The notes beneath the pieces are model-generated. The model had not been told where the DNA came from. It ran no database searches and saw only the letters and a program-made list of their open reading frames with translations. A stretch of 64,000 nt of DNA from Micromonospora sp. LH3U1 (GTDB lineage Bacteria; Actinomycetota; Actinomycetes; Mycobacteriales; Micromonosporaceae): the NCBI RefSeq assembly GCF_028475105.1, contig NZ_CP116936.1:1302001-1366000 (forward strand). Reading direction: 5' to 3'. The translations under genes and the position numbers were made by a program. Below are positions 50,329-59,403 of the stretch, one piece after another. Positions within the stretch are counted from its first letter, which is position 1, and every line of letters starts with the position of its first letter.

Positions 50329-51108
50329 ATGAATATCGTCGTACTCGTCAAGCAGGTGCCTGATTCGGGCGCGGACCGCAACCTGCGCAGTGACGACAAC
50401 ACCGTCGACCGCGGTTCGGCGAACAACGTGATCAATGAGATGGACGAGTACGCCATCGAGGAGGCGCTGAAGATCAAGGAGGCGCACGGTGGCGAGGTCA
50501 CCATCCTGACCATGGGTCCGGACCGGGCGACCGAGTCGATCCGCAAGGCGCTCTCCATGGGCCCGGACAAGGCCGTACATGTGGTGGACGACGCCCTGCA
50601 CGGCTCCTGCGCCGTCGCCACCTCGAAGGTGATCGCCGCCGCGCTCGGTCAGCTGAATGCCGACCTGGTGATCTGCGGCGCCGAGTCCACCGACGGTCGG
50701 GTCCAGGTCCTGCCGCACATGATCGCCGAGCGACTGGGCGTCGCGGCGCTCACCGGCGCCCGCAAGCTCACCGTCGACGGTGCCACGCTGACCGTCGAGC
50801 GGCAGACCGAGGAGGGGTACGAGGTGGTCACCGCCTCCACCCCGGCCGTGGTCTCCGTCTGGGACACCATCAACGAGCCGCGCTACCCCTCCTTCAAGGG
50901 CATCATGGCCGCCAAGAAGAAGCCGGTGCAGACGTTCTCCCTGGCCGACCTCGGCGTCGCGTCCGCCGAGGTGGGCTTCGATGGTGCCACCAGCGCCGTC
51001 ATCGAGCACACCAAGCGCCCGCCGCGCTCCGGCGGTGCCAAGATCACCGATGAGGGCGAGGGCGGCGTCAAGCTGGTCGAGTTCCTCGCCACCGAAAAGT
51101 TCGTGTGA
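50329..51108 (+). CDS. etfB: Electron transfer flavoprotein subunit beta
   Basis: The 259-residue beta subunit starts MNIVVLVKQVPDSGADRNL and carries EALKIKEAHGGEVTILTMGPDRATESIRKALSMG (AMP/nucleotide-binding half) and DGRVQVLPHMIAERLG. With EtfA it accepts electrons from acyl-CoA dehydrogenases and delivers them to the respiratory chain. A good GGAGG lies 14 nt upstream of the ATG, farther than usual, so translation may start inefficiently or from leader pairing. The alpha gene follows 14 bp later. Confidence 0.95.
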   Translation: MNIVVLVKQVPDSGADRNLRSDDNTVDRGSANNVINEMDEYAIEEALKIKEAHGGEVTILTMGPDRATESIRKALSMGPDKAVHVVDDALHGSCAVATSKVIAAALGQLNADLVICGAESTDGRVQVLPHMIAERLGVAALTGARKLTVDGATLTVERQTEEGYEVVTASTPAVVSVWDTINEPRYPSFKGIMAAKKKPVQTFSLADLGVASAEVGFDGATSAVIEHTKRPPRSGGAKITDEGEGGVKLVEFLATEKFV

Positions 51109-51122
51109 GAGCGGGTCTGGAC

Positions 51123-52082
51123 ATGTCTGAGGTTCTCGTCGTCGTCGAAGCCACCAAGGAATTCGGCGTCAAGAAGGTCACCCTGGAGATGCTCACCCTC
51201 GCCCGCGCGCTGGGCACCCCGAGCGCGGTGGTGCTCGGCGGAGCTGGCGCCGCGGAGGCGCTGAGCGGCAAGTTGGGCGAGTACGGCGCGGAGAAGATCT
51301 ACGCCGCCGAGGGTGACGAGATCGACGGCTACCTGGTGGCCCCCAAGGCCACCGTGCTGGCCGAACTGGTCAAGCGGGTGCAGCCGGCCGCCGTGCTGCT
51401 GGCCTCGGCCCAGGAGGGCAAGGAGATCGCCGCGCGGCTCGCCGTCAAGCTCGACAACGGCATCCTGACCGACGTGGTCGGCCTGGACGCCGACGGCACC
51501 GCGACCCAGATCGCCTTCGCCGGCTCCACCATCGTCAAGTCCAAGGTCACCAAGGGCCTGCCGCTGGTCACCGTCCGGCCCAACTCGGTCACCCCCTCCC
51601 CGGCGGCGGCCACCCCGGCGATCGAGCAGCTCACCGTGTCGGTCACCGACACCGACAAGCTGGCCAAGGTCGTCGAGCGGGTCGCCGAGCAGAAGGGCTC
51701 CCGCCCCGAGCTGACCGAGGCCGGCGTGGTCGTCTCCGGTGGTCGTGGTGTCGGTAACGCCGACAACTTCAAGCTGGTCGAGGAACTGGCCGACCTGCTC
51801 GGCGGCGCCGTCGGCGCGTCCCGGGCGGCTGTCGACTCCGGCTTCTACCCGCACCAGTTCCAGGTGGGCCAGACCGGCAAGACGGTCTCCCCGCAGCTCT
51901 ACGTCGCGCTCGGCATCTCCGGTGCCATCCAGCACCGGGCCGGCATGCAGACCTCGAAGACCATCGTCGCGGTCAACAAGGACGGCGAGGCGCCGATCTT
52001 CGAGCTGGCCGACTTCGGCGTGGTGGGCGACCTGTTCAAGATCGTCCCGCAGGCCGCGGAGGAGATCCGCAAGCGCAAGTGA
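51123..52082 (+). CDS. etfA: Electron transfer flavoprotein subunit alpha
   Basis: The 319-residue alpha subunit has the FAD-domain signature [20 protein letters not shown] followed by [13 protein letters not shown], and the N-terminal domain starting [20 protein letters not shown]. The FAD-binding Arg/Ser/Thr positions of the family are visible. ATG 51123 is preferred; an in-frame GTG at 51105 would overlap the etfB stop. The transcript ends at the strong double hairpin at 52098-52185. Confidence 0.95.
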   Translation: MSEVLVVVEATKEFGVKKVTLEMLTLARALGTPSAVVLGGAGAAEALSGKLGEYGAEKIYAAEGDEIDGYLVAPKATVLAELVKRVQPAAVLLASAQEGKEIAARLAVKLDNGILTDVVGLDADGTATQIAFAGSTIVKSKVTKGLPLVTVRPNSVTPSPAAATPAIEQLTVSVTDTDKLAKVVERVAEQKGSRPELTEAGVVVSGGRGVGNADNFKLVEELADLLGGAVGASRAAVDSGFYPHQFQVGQTGKTVSPQLYVALGISGAIQHRAGMQTSKTIVAVNKDGEAPIFELADFGVVGDLFKIVPQAAEEIRKRK

Positions 52083-52097
52083 CCCTGCGACAAGAAC

Positions 52098-52128
52098 AGT
52101 GGCCGCCCACGTACCGTGGGCGGCCACT
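52098..52128 (+). terminator. Intrinsic terminator of etfBA with T-rich tail
   Basis: AGTGGCCGCCCACG and CGTGGGCGGCCACT (14-bp perfect arms, 3-nt loop) followed by TCTTTTCG, one of the few hairpins here with a T-rich tail. Confidence 0.92.
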
Positions 52129-52142
52129 TCTTTTCGTAAAGA

Positions 52143-52185
52143 GCTGATCGGCGGGCCGGGGAGCTGATCCGGCCCGCCGATCAGC
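52143..52185. terminator. Second hairpin between etfA and the anti-sigma gene
   Basis: GCTGATCGGCGGGCC and GGCCCGCCGATCAGC pair perfectly around a 13-nt loop. It includes the stop codon of the minus-strand anti-sigma gene, so it serves that gene too. Confidence 0.8.
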
Positions 52186-53014
52186 CCGTCAGGGTGCCCC
52201 TCAACAGGCTGTCGCCGGAGTGCCGGGTGTTGTTGTCGAATTGCTCTGCGGAGACGTCGACCACCGAGTAGCTCTTGAGGTCGACATTCGGAGGTAGGGG
52301 CAGGAGGGCATCCGAGCCGCCACCGAGGGTGCCGACCGAGAACATCTTCATCGTCGTCGGATTGATGAGCCAGACCTCGTAATACCCCGGGACGCTCGGG
52401 AGATTCGCCACATGCAGATGTAATTGGCCGTCCTGGAGAATCCGGGCGTCACCCTTGGCCGCTGGTGGCGTCGATCCGTACGCCGCCAGCGGCGCGCTCG
52501 CCACCACCACCTGCGTCGGAGTGGGTGCCGGGTCGTCCGGTCGCAGCACGGAAACCGTGCCCACCACACCGACCGCCGCGGCGGCGGCCGCGGTCACCGC
52601 GGAGGTAGCCCAGCGGGACCAGCCACGGCCCCGGCGGGACCGGCGCGCCGAATCCAGCCGGCTGACCGACGACTCGGCCGTCGTGCCGGTGGTCGACTCG
52701 ACGGTCGTGCCGGGGGCCCGCACGGCCGTCGCGGTGCTGATCTGCTCGGGCACCTGCTGCCGACGGGTCTCGGTCAGCGACGGCAGGGCCTCCGCCGCTC
52801 TGACCTGGGCGGCGATGCCCTGCCAGACGTGCTCCGGCGGGTCGGGCAGGTCAGTCAGACCCTGCGTCTCGGCGCCGAGCCCAGCCACCCGCTGGAGGGT
52901 CGCCAACTCCAGGCGGCAGTGCGCGCAGGTGCCGAGGTGGGTGCTCTCCCCGTTGTCCGCCTCGCTCTCACCGAGCGCCAGAAAGACCAGCCGGTCGTGC
53001 TCCAGGTGCTGCAC
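52181..53014 (-). CDS. Anti-sigma factor, RskA-like
   Basis: A 277-residue membrane anti-sigma factor: an N-terminal zinc-type ASD motif HLGTCAHC (H26, C30, C33), a cytoplasmic linker, one membrane helix (AVTAAAAAAVGVVGTVSVL, about 140-158) and an extracytoplasmic RskA-type domain (GQLHLHVANLPSVPGYYEVW, SYSVVDVSAEQFDN). It should hold the cognate sigma factor at the membrane until a signal triggers proteolysis. Its GTG start overlaps the 3' end of the sigma gene by 47 bp. Confidence 0.9.
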   Translation of the reverse strand: MQHLEHDRLVFLALGESEADNGESTHLGTCAHCRLELATLQRVAGLGAETQGLTDLPDPPEHVWQGIAAQVRAAEALPSLTETRRQQVPEQISTATAVRAPGTTVESTTGTTAESSVSRLDSARRSRRGRGWSRWATSAVTAAAAAAVGVVGTVSVLRPDDPAPTPTQVVVASAPLAAYGSTPPAAKGDARILQDGQLHLHVANLPSVPGYYEVWLINPTTMKMFSVGTLGGGSDALLPLPPNVDLKSYSVVDVSAEQFDNNTRHSGDSLLRGTLTG

Positions 53015-53570
53015 CGTCCACCTCCCATCTGCGTTTCAAGCTCGCCATGCCGCGCCGGATGTGGCTCTTCACGGTGCCCAACGGCACTCCGGTCACCGTG
53101 GCTATCTGCTGGTGTGTCAGGTCGTCGTAGAAGGCCAACTCCAACATGCGCCGCTGGTCGTCCGGGAGACGGGCCAGCTCGTCGGCGATCACCAACCGGT
53201 CCACCACCCGATCCGGGTCGGGGCTGGTCTGTGCCGGCTCGGGCAGCTGCCGGACCGTCTCCACCACCCGGGTCTCCCGGGCCGACGCGCGCATCCGGTC
53301 GATCACCTTTCGCCGGCCGATGCCGAGCAGCCAGCCGATCAGCGAACCCTTGGCTGGATCGAAGGTGTCCCTTCCCAGCCAGGCGGCAACGAACGTCGCC
53401 TGGGTCACGTCCTCGGCGTCGGCGCGGTTGGCCAGCATGGAGGTGGCCAGGTGGAGCACGGCACGGCCATACCGGTCGTACGCCTCGCGGAGCGCCACCT
53501 CGTCACCCGCGCGGAAGCGGAGGTCGAGGTCGTCCACCGGAGGGTCCGGTTCTTGTTGGAGGGCCGTCAT
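52968..53570 (-). CDS. ECF sigma factor, SigK-like
   Basis: A 200-residue ECF sigma factor: region 2 (YGRAVLHLATSMLANRADAEDVTQATFVAAW) and region 4 (LPDDQRRMLELAFYDDLTHQQIATVTGVPLGTVKSHIRRG). With the RskA-like partner encoded in overlap it forms a classical sigma/anti-sigma pair. Divergent from the DUF4397 and sortase genes, which are probable targets. ATG 53570 is used; an in-frame codon at 53615 gives a longer N-terminus without support. Confidence 0.9.
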   Translation of the reverse strand: MTALQQEPDPPVDDLDLRFRAGDEVALREAYDRYGRAVLHLATSMLANRADAEDVTQATFVAAWLGRDTFDPAKGSLIGWLLGIGRRKVIDRMRASARETRVVETVRQLPEPAQTSPDPDRVVDRLVIADELARLPDDQRRMLELAFYDDLTHQQIATVTGVPLGTVKSHIRRGMASLKRRWEVDGAAPGARPAGLSGAR

Positions 53571-53802
53571 CGGGCGGCTCGCCTTCGATGGGGCATACCC
53601 GACTGTAGCTGCCACAGCCTTCGCCCCACTCTCCCGGTCGATGTCATCTCACCAGCTCTTCGTCTCGGGAGCCCGATCCGGATGCGGTCCGGGCCGGAAA
53701 AAGAAATCGCGTCGAGAGCGCATCCACCCGTCGTGCAGCCGGCGTAACCCGTTCTGCAAGCCAGGCCTGACGAATCAGCAGTAATCACCAGGAGGCAGAC
53801 AC

Positions 53803-54633
53803 ATGCAGCTCTCGTACTTCCGTCGGGTCGCCGCCGGCGGCGCCGTCGCCGCGTTGGCCTTCGCCGGCGTCGGCGCGTTCACCGCCACCCCCGCGTACGC
53901 CGCCACGTCGAAGGTCTCCGTCGTGCACGGCATCCCGGACACCCCGGTCGACGTCTACGTCAACGGCAAGAAGACGCTGGACAACTTCAAGCCCGGCGAC
54001 GTCGCCGGCCCGCTGAACCTGGAGGAGGGCGACTACGACATCGCGCTCACCAAGCCGGGCGAGCCGATCGGCAGCGCGATCCTCAAGGTCGACAACGCGG
54101 CCGTGCCGGGCGGTGCGAACATCAGCATCGCGGCACACCTCGACGCCGCCGGCAAGCCGAAGATCACTCCGTTCGTGAACGACGTCTCGAAGGTCGACGC
54201 CGGCAAGGCCCGGTTGATCGTCCGGCACACCGCCGCCGCCCCGGCGGTGGACGTACGCGCCGGCGGCACCCCGGTCTTCAAGGGCCTCACCAACCCGAAC
54301 GAGGCCAAGGGCGACGTCGACGCGGGCAGCGTGAAGGCGGACGTGGTGCTGGCCGGCACCGACACCGTGGCCATCGGCCCGGCGGACCTCAACCTCAAGG
54401 AGGGCACCGCGACGATCGTCTACGCGATCGGCTCTGCCGAGGGCAAGACCCTCGACGTGGTGGCCCAGACCATCACCGGCCTGCACTCCGCCCCGGGCGG
54501 CGTGCCGAGCGGTGACGGCGGTCAGGCCGGCACGGGCGTGAACACCTGGTGGTTCGTGCTCACCGGCGCCGGCGTACTCCTGCTGCTCGGTGGTGGGGTG
54601 CGGATGGCGACCGCGCGGACCGGTCGCAAGTGA
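53803..54633 (+). CDS. Secreted, membrane-anchored DUF4397 protein
   Basis: A 276-residue protein: signal peptide (VAAGGAVAALAFAGVGAFTA, cleavage near AYAATS), two DUF4397 beta-sandwich repeats (SKVSVVHGIPDTPVDVYVNG and ARLIVRHTAAAPAVDVRAGG), a Gly-rich stretch, a C-terminal membrane helix (TWWFVLTGAGVLLLLGGGV) and a basic tail (RMATARTGRK). This is the layout of a sorting signal but no LPxTG-type pentapeptide precedes the helix. The stop overlaps the sortase GTG. CAGGAGG lies 8 nt before the ATG. Confidence 0.88.
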   Translation: MQLSYFRRVAAGGAVAALAFAGVGAFTATPAYAATSKVSVVHGIPDTPVDVYVNGKKTLDNFKPGDVAGPLNLEEGDYDIALTKPGEPIGSAILKVDNAAVPGGANISIAAHLDAAGKPKITPFVNDVSKVDAGKARLIVRHTAAAPAVDVRAGGTPVFKGLTNPNEAKGDVDAGSVKADVVLAGTDTVAIGPADLNLKEGTATIVYAIGSAEGKTLDVVAQTITGLHSAPGGVPSGDGGQAGTGVNTWWFVLTGAGVLLLLGGGVRMATARTGRK

Positions 54634-55292
54634 CGGTGCGCAACCGCGGCGCGCTGGCGGCCATGGCCGCCGGCGTTGCCGCGCTCACCGTCGCCACCCT
54701 GGTGGCCTGCGGTTCCCAGCCAGCCGAGGACGTCGGCGCGGAGGAGGCGAGCACCCTGGCCACCTCCACCGCAACCCCGCCGTCCAGCGGCGGCGACCCG
54801 GCGGTCCCGGTGACCGCCGGTGAGCTGCCGGCCGACGCGAAGATCGTCCCCCCGGTAGGGCTGGTGATCCCGGAGATCGGCGTCACCGCCACCGTCAACC
54901 CGGTCGGCATCAACGAGCGGACGAACGAGTTCGAGGTGCCGCCGAGCGTCGACCAGATCGGCTGGTACCGCTACGGTCCTGGCCTGGAGGCTGACGCCGG
55001 CTCGGTGGTCATCGCCGGTCACGTGGACAGCGCCAAGCAGGGCAAGGGAGCGTTCTTCCGACTGCGGGAACTGGACCAGGGCGACACCCTGACCGCGACC
55101 GGCAGCGACGGCGAAGCCCGGCGGTACCGGGTCGTCGCCCGGGAGGAGTACGCCAAGACCAAGATCCCGTTGGACCGCTACTTCGCCCGGGACGGCAAGC
55201 CGCGGCTGACCCTGATCACCTGTGGCGGGCCGTTCGACGCCAAGGCTCGCAAGTACCGCGACAACATCGTCGTCACCGCGGTGCCCGCCTGA
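54630..55292 (+). CDS. Class F sortase
   Basis: A 220-residue sortase with a lipobox-like N-terminus (ATLVACGS, C27) instead of a plain membrane anchor, then the catalytic core: H131 in VIAGHVDS, C198 in LTLITCGGPF and an active-site Arg near 207-210 (KARKYRDN). The GTG start overlaps the DUF4397 gene stop (GTGA), so it is made with that protein. Class F sortases attach or process surface proteins in actinobacteria, with targets little known. Confidence 0.9.
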   Translation: MTVRNRGALAAMAAGVAALTVATLVACGSQPAEDVGAEEASTLATSTATPPSSGGDPAVPVTAGELPADAKIVPPVGLVIPEIGVTATVNPVGINERTNEFEVPPSVDQIGWYRYGPGLEADAGSVVIAGHVDSAKQGKGAFFRLRELDQGDTLTATGSDGEARRYRVVAREEYAKTKIPLDRYFARDGKPRLTLITCGGPFDAKARKYRDNIVVTAVPA

Positions 55293-55307
55293 GCGGGTCC
55301 GCCGGCA

Positions 55308-55341
55308 CCGTGCCGGGGCGGGGAGTCCCGCCTCGGCACGG
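55308..55341 (+). terminator. Terminator after the sortase gene
   Basis: CCGTGCCGGGGCGGG and CCCGCCTCGGCACGG pair with one G-T wobble around a 4-nt loop, about 16 bp after the sortase stop. Confidence 0.8.
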
Positions 55342-55407
55342 CCTGCCGTTCACCGGAGTCCCCTCCGGCATCCGGTCCCCAAGGTGTCGGCCGTAGGCTG
55401 AACGGTG

Positions 55408-56736
55408 ATGGCTTACCTGGATCACGCGGCGACGACTCCGATGCTCGATGAGGCACTGGAGGCGTACGTCGCTACCGCCCGCGAGGTCGGCAACGCGTCC
55501 TCCCTGCACGCGTCGGGTCGCCGTGCCCGCCGCCGGGTCGAAGAGTCGCGCGAGCGGGTGGCCGCGGTCCTGGGTGCCCGGCCCTCTGAGGTGATCTTCA
55601 CCGGTGGCGGGACGGAGAGTGACAACCTCGCGGTCAAGGGCATCTTCTGGGCCCGCCGGGGAGCCGGCCCCGACCGCCGACGAGTGGTCTCCAGCGCCGT
55701 CGAGCACCACGCGGTGCTCGACGCGGTCGACTGGCTTGCCCAACACGAGGGCGCCGAGGTCGGCTGGCTGCCGGTGGACGCCGCCGGCCGGCTCGACCCG
55801 GCGGACCTGCGCGCCGAGTTGGCCGCGCACGCCGACCGGGTGGCCGTGGTCACCGCGATGTGGGCGAACAACGAGGTGGGCACCGTCCAGCCGGTCGCCG
55901 AGCTGGCCGCCGTCGCAGCCGAACACGGAGTGCCGTTCCACACCGACGCCATCCAGGCGGTCGGTCAGGTGCCCGTCGACTTCGGCGCCAGCGGGGTCTC
56001 CGCGCTGACCGTCACCGGGCACAAGATGGGCGGCCCGACCGGCGTGGGCGCCCTGCTGCTCGCCCGGGACGTGGCGGCCACGCCACTGCTACACGGCGGC
56101 GGCCAGGAACGCGACGTACGCTCCGGCACCCTGGACACCGCCGGCATCGTCGCCTTCGCGGTCGCCGTCGAGACGGCGGTGAAAGGCCAGCAGGAGTACG
56201 CGGCCCGGGTGGCCGCGCTCCGCAACGACCTGATCGAGCGGGTCCGCCGGGCGGTGCCCGAGGTGATCTACAACGGTGATCCGGACGACCGGCTGCCCGG
56301 CAACGCGCACTTCTCCTTCCCGGGCTGCGAAGGCGACGCCCTGCTGCTCCTGCTCGACGCCCAGGGGATCGCCTGCTCGACAGGCTCGGCCTGCTCCGCG
56401 GGTGTGGCCCAGCCGTCGCACGTGCTGCTGGCGATGGGCGCGGACGACGACCGCGCCCGCTCCTCGCTGCGCTTCACCTTGGGCCACACCAGCACCCAGG
56501 CCGACGTGGACGCCCTGATAGCGGCCCTCCCCGCAGCGGTGGACCGAGCCCGCCGAGCCGCCGCCCTCCGCACCCCCGCTAAACCCACCCCCGCTAAACC
56601 CACCCCGCGCAGCCCGCCCTGCCCCCGCCCCGCCCGCCCGCGCCTGCCGCGCGCCCTGCCCCGCGCCGCGCCCTGCCCCCGTCGATCTAGGGCAAATCGT
56701 CGTTGGATGATCTCTGACCACAACGATTTGCCCTAG
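55408..56736 (+). CDS. Cysteine desulfurase
   Basis: The 442-residue NifS/IscS-type enzyme has the PLP lysine K206 in [12 protein letters not shown], active-site Cys329 in the loop [11 protein letters not shown], and the N-terminal [19 protein letters not shown]. It makes the persulfide that MnmA, encoded 107 bp downstream, uses for tRNA thiolation; in actinobacteria the two genes commonly adjoin. Homologues end near residue 387. Here about 55 extra residues of low-complexity Pro/Arg sequence follow and the frame runs through a palindromic repeat before stopping. ATG 55408 (an in-frame GTG immediately precedes). Confidence 0.92.
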   Translation: MAYLDHAATTPMLDEALEAYVATAREVGNASSLHASGRRARRRVEESRERVAAVLGARPSEVIFTGGGTESDNLAVKGIFWARRGAGPDRRRVVSSAVEHHAVLDAVDWLAQHEGAEVGWLPVDAAGRLDPADLRAELAAHADRVAVVTAMWANNEVGTVQPVAELAAVAAEHGVPFHTDAIQAVGQVPVDFGASGVSALTVTGHKMGGPTGVGALLLARDVAATPLLHGGGQERDVRSGTLDTAGIVAFAVAVETAVKGQQEYAARVAALRNDLIERVRRAVPEVIYNGDPDDRLPGNAHFSFPGCEGDALLLLLDAQGIACSTGSACSAGVAQPSHVLLAMGADDDRARSSLRFTLGHTSTQADVDALIAALPAAVDRARRAAALRTPAKPTPAKPTPRSPPCPRPARPRLPRALPRAAPCPRRSRANRRWMISDHNDLP

Positions 56737-56742
56737 ATCGAC
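56681..56742. repeat. 62-bp perfect-arm palindrome overlapping the cysteine desulfurase 3' end
   Basis: GTCGATCTAGGGCAAATCGT (56681-56700) and ACGATTTGCCCTAGATCGAC (56723-56742) are perfect 20-bp inverted arms around a 22-nt centre. Arms rich in A/T contrast with the surrounding GC-rich DNA. It can act as a terminator and looks like a mobile palindromic element. Confidence 0.75.
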
Positions 56743-56786
56743 GGAGGTCGGCGGGTGGGGCGCGTGGGGCGGGGCGCGTGGGGCGC

Positions 56787-56830
56787 GGGGTGGGGTGGGG
56801 TGGGGTGGATAGGGTTGGGTTGGGTTGGGG
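56787..56830 (+). promoter_or_regulatory. Two adjacent G-quadruplex-forming motifs upstream of mnmA
   Basis: GGGGTGGGGTGGGGTGGGG (56787-56805) and GGGTTGGGTTGGGTTGGGG (56812-56830) are canonical four-run G4 motifs on the coding strand, within 60 bp of the mnmA start. They would form in the DNA or the mRNA leader and could affect mnmA expression. Confidence 0.7.
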
Positions 56831-56843
56831 AAGGGAGTGCCTG

Positions 56844-57917
56844 GTGAGGGTATTGGCAGCTATGTCGGGCGGGGTTGACTCGGCCGTGGCGGCGGCGCGG
56901 GCGGTGGCGGCCGGGCACGACGTGACCGGTGTGCACCTGGCGCTGGCCCGCAACCCACAGACCTATCGGACCGGGGCGCGCGGCTGCTGCACCCTGGAGG
57001 ACTCCCGGGACGCCCGGCGGGCCGCCGACGTGATCGGCATCCCGTTCTACGTGTGGGACATGGCCGACCGCTTCCACGAGGACGTGGTGGACGACTTCGT
57101 CGCCGAGTACGCGGCCGGCCGTACGCCGAACCCCTGCCTGCGCTGCAACGAGAAGATCAAGTTCGCGGCGGTGCTGGACCGGGCGGTGGCCCTGGGTTTC
57201 GACGCGGTCGTGACCGGGCACCACGCCCGGCTCGGTTCGGACGGGCTGCTGCGGCGCAGTGTCGACGTGGCCAAGGATCAGTCGTACGTGTTGGCCGTGC
57301 TCACCCGCGAGCAGCTGGACCGTTCGGTCTTCCCGCTGGGCGACTCGACCAAGGCGCAGGTCCGCGCGGAGGCGGCCGAGCGTGGCCTTGCGGTGGCCGA
57401 CAAGCCGGATTCGCACGACATCTGCTTCATCGCCGACGGTGACACCCGCGGCTTCCTGGCTGGCCGCCTCGGCGAGGCACCCGGCGACGTGGTGGACGCC
57501 AGCACCGGCGCGGTGGTCGGCAGTCACAGCGGCGCGTACGCGTACACGGTCGGGCAACGTCGCGGGCTGCACCTGGACCGGCCCGCCCCGGACGGTCGGC
57601 CGCGCTACGTGCTCTCCATCACGCCGAAGACCAACACGGTGACCGTCGGCCCCGCCGAGGCGCTTGAGGTGTCCGAGGTCCGCGCCGTTCGTCCGGTCTG
57701 GACCGGGGGCGCGCGTCCGGACGCGCCGGTCGAGTGCGAGGTGCAGTTGCGCGCACACGGCGACGTGGTGCCGGCGACCGTCGCCCTGGACGGCGACCTG
57801 CTGCACGCCGAGCTGCGCCGGCCCGTACGCGGTGTCGCCGCCGGTCAGGCCGTGGTGGCGTACCGGCCGGACCCGGCCGGGGACGTGGTCCTCGGCTCGG
57901 CGACCATCAGTGGCTGA
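56844..57917 (+). CDS. mnmA: tRNA-specific 2-thiouridylase MnmA
   Basis: The 357-residue enzyme makes the 2-thio group of U34 in tRNA for Lys, Glu and Gln. It has the PP-loop motif SGGVDS (residues 8-13), the first catalytic Cys98 in NPCLRC (C101 next) and the second Cys193 in [10 protein letters not shown], plus the C-terminal beta-barrel. It takes sulfur from the cysteine desulfurase encoded upstream. GTG 56844 follows AGGGAG with 7 nt spacing. The leader contains two G-quadruplex motifs. Confidence 0.95.
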   Translation: MRVLAAMSGGVDSAVAAARAVAAGHDVTGVHLALARNPQTYRTGARGCCTLEDSRDARRAADVIGIPFYVWDMADRFHEDVVDDFVAEYAAGRTPNPCLRCNEKIKFAAVLDRAVALGFDAVVTGHHARLGSDGLLRRSVDVAKDQSYVLAVLTREQLDRSVFPLGDSTKAQVRAEAAERGLAVADKPDSHDICFIADGDTRGFLAGRLGEAPGDVVDASTGAVVGSHSGAYAYTVGQRRGLHLDRPAPDGRPRYVLSITPKTNTVTVGPAEALEVSEVRAVRPVWTGGARPDAPVECEVQLRAHGDVVPATVALDGDLLHAELRRPVRGVAAGQAVVAYRPDPAGDVVLGSATISG

Positions 57918-57966
57918 CCGCGCGGTCGCCGCACTGCCTGCGCGTACGCCGGGATAGCCTTCGGCC

Positions 57967-58971
57967 GTGACAGATCAGGCGTGGCCCTGGCCGGCCGGCG
58001 CGGCAACCGGAATTGGTTCGCTGCCCGGCACCGACATCGCCGAGGCCCAGCGGGTGGTCCTCGGCGAGCTCCCCGAGCTGCCCCACCTGCCCGAACTGCC
58101 GGCGCGTGGCCCCGGCGCCGACCTGATCGGCCGCAGCGCCGGGCTGTTGGTCGAGCTGCCCGTCGAGGTGTACGCCGGGCGGTGGCAGGTCGCCCCGCGT
58201 CCGGGCCGCGACCTGCGCCGGGCCCGTGACCTGATGGAACGCGACCTGGACCAGCTCGCCGAACAGGCCGAGGAGTACGCCGGGCCGATCAAGGTGCAGG
58301 CCGCTGGCCCGTTCACGCTGGCCGCCTCCCTGGAGTTGCCGATCGGTGGCCGCCTGTTGCGCGACCCCGGCGCGGTCCGCGATCTGGCCGGCTCCCTCGC
58401 CGAGGGGCTGCGCGCGCACGTCGCGGCGGTGGCCCGGCGGCTGCCTCGGGCTTCGGTGTTGCTCCAGTTGGACGAACCGTCGCTGCCGACCGTGCTGGCC
58501 GGGCGGGTGCCGACGGAGAGCGGGCTGGGCGCGTACCGGGCAGTCGATCCGGTGGACGCGGCCGCGCTGCTGCGCACGGTCGTCGAGGCGGTCGGCGTGC
58601 CGACGGTGGTGCACTGCTGCGCCCCGGACGTGCCGCTGGAGCTGATCCGCTCCACCGGTGCCGTCGCGGTCGCCCTCGACCTCGACCTGGTCACCAAGCT
58701 TGACCCGCTGGGGGAGGCGATCGACGCCGGCCTCGGGTTGCTGGCCGGGGCCGTGCCGACCCGGCCGCCGTCGGCCGGTGGCGCGCCGACCTCCGCGCAG
58801 ATCGCCGATCGGGTACGCCAAATCTGGGACCGCCTCGGCTTCCCTCGTCGACAGTTGGCCGAGCAGGTGGTGGTCACCCCGGCCTGCGGTCTCGCCGGTG
58901 CCACCCCGGAGTACGCGCGGGCGGTGCTCGCGGCGTGCCGTGACGCCGGGCGGCGGTTCGCCGAGGACTGA
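57967..58971 (+). CDS. MetE C-terminal-like (cobalamin-independent methionine synthase family) protein
   Basis: A 334-residue single TIM barrel that corresponds to the C-terminal half of MetE: ATGIGSLPGTDIAEAQRVVL, QLDEPSLPTVLAG, TVVHCCAPDVPLE and VTPACGLAGATPEYA hold the candidate zinc ligands (His/Cys of VHCC and the Cys of TPAC). It lacks the N-terminal half that binds polyglutamyl folate, so it may use another methyl donor, as core-MetE proteins do. GTG 57967. It follows mnmA by 49 bp. Confidence 0.85.
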   Translation: MTDQAWPWPAGAATGIGSLPGTDIAEAQRVVLGELPELPHLPELPARGPGADLIGRSAGLLVELPVEVYAGRWQVAPRPGRDLRRARDLMERDLDQLAEQAEEYAGPIKVQAAGPFTLAASLELPIGGRLLRDPGAVRDLAGSLAEGLRAHVAAVARRLPRASVLLQLDEPSLPTVLAGRVPTESGLGAYRAVDPVDAAALLRTVVEAVGVPTVVHCCAPDVPLELIRSTGAVAVALDLDLVTKLDPLGEAIDAGLGLLAGAVPTRPPSAGGAPTSAQIADRVRQIWDRLGFPRRQLAEQVVVTPACGLAGATPEYARAVLAACRDAGRRFAED

Positions 58972-59007
58972 GGTTTTCTGTCGTACGCGGTGGGCAGGAT
59001 GACGGTC

Positions 59008-59373
59008 ATGATTGGACAGCTGCGTTCAGTGGTGATCGACTGCCCGGATCCGCGGGCGCTGGCGGCGTTCTACGCCGAGTTGCTCGGGGTGCCTCTCTCC
59101 GAGGGTGACTCCGACGACGACTGGGTGGTGCTGGGTGGCCCGCCCGGGCACCAGCCGCGCCTCGCCTTCCAGCAGGCGCTCGATCTGCGACCGCCGGCCT
59201 GGCCGGACCCGGAGCGCCCCCAGCAGTTCCACCTGGACGTGACGGTTGACGACATCGAGAGCGCCGAGAAGGCCGCGCTCGCGCTCGGCGCTCGGCGGCT
59301 GCGCGGTGAGGGCGAGGGTTTCCGGGTCTACGCGGATCCGGCCGGCCACCCGTTCTGCCTCTGCTGGGACTGA
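59008..59373 (+). CDS. VOC-family (glyoxalase-like) protein
   Basis: A 121-residue protein with the two VOC modules: QLRSVVIDCPDPRALAAFYAELLGVPL and QQFHLDVTVDDIESAEKAALALGA, ending VYADPAGHPFCLCWD. This short type is common in actinobacteria and usually called glyoxalase-like or bleomycin-resistance-like; substrate unknown. ATG 59008 is chosen, with GCAGGA upstream; ATG 58999 is also in frame. Confidence 0.85.
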   Translation: MIGQLRSVVIDCPDPRALAAFYAELLGVPLSEGDSDDDWVVLGGPPGHQPRLAFQQALDLRPPAWPDPERPQQFHLDVTVDDIESAEKAALALGARRLRGEGEGFRVYADPAGHPFCLCWD

Positions 59374-59403
59374 GCCTGGCGTGAATCACGGTGGCCGGGC
59401 ATC

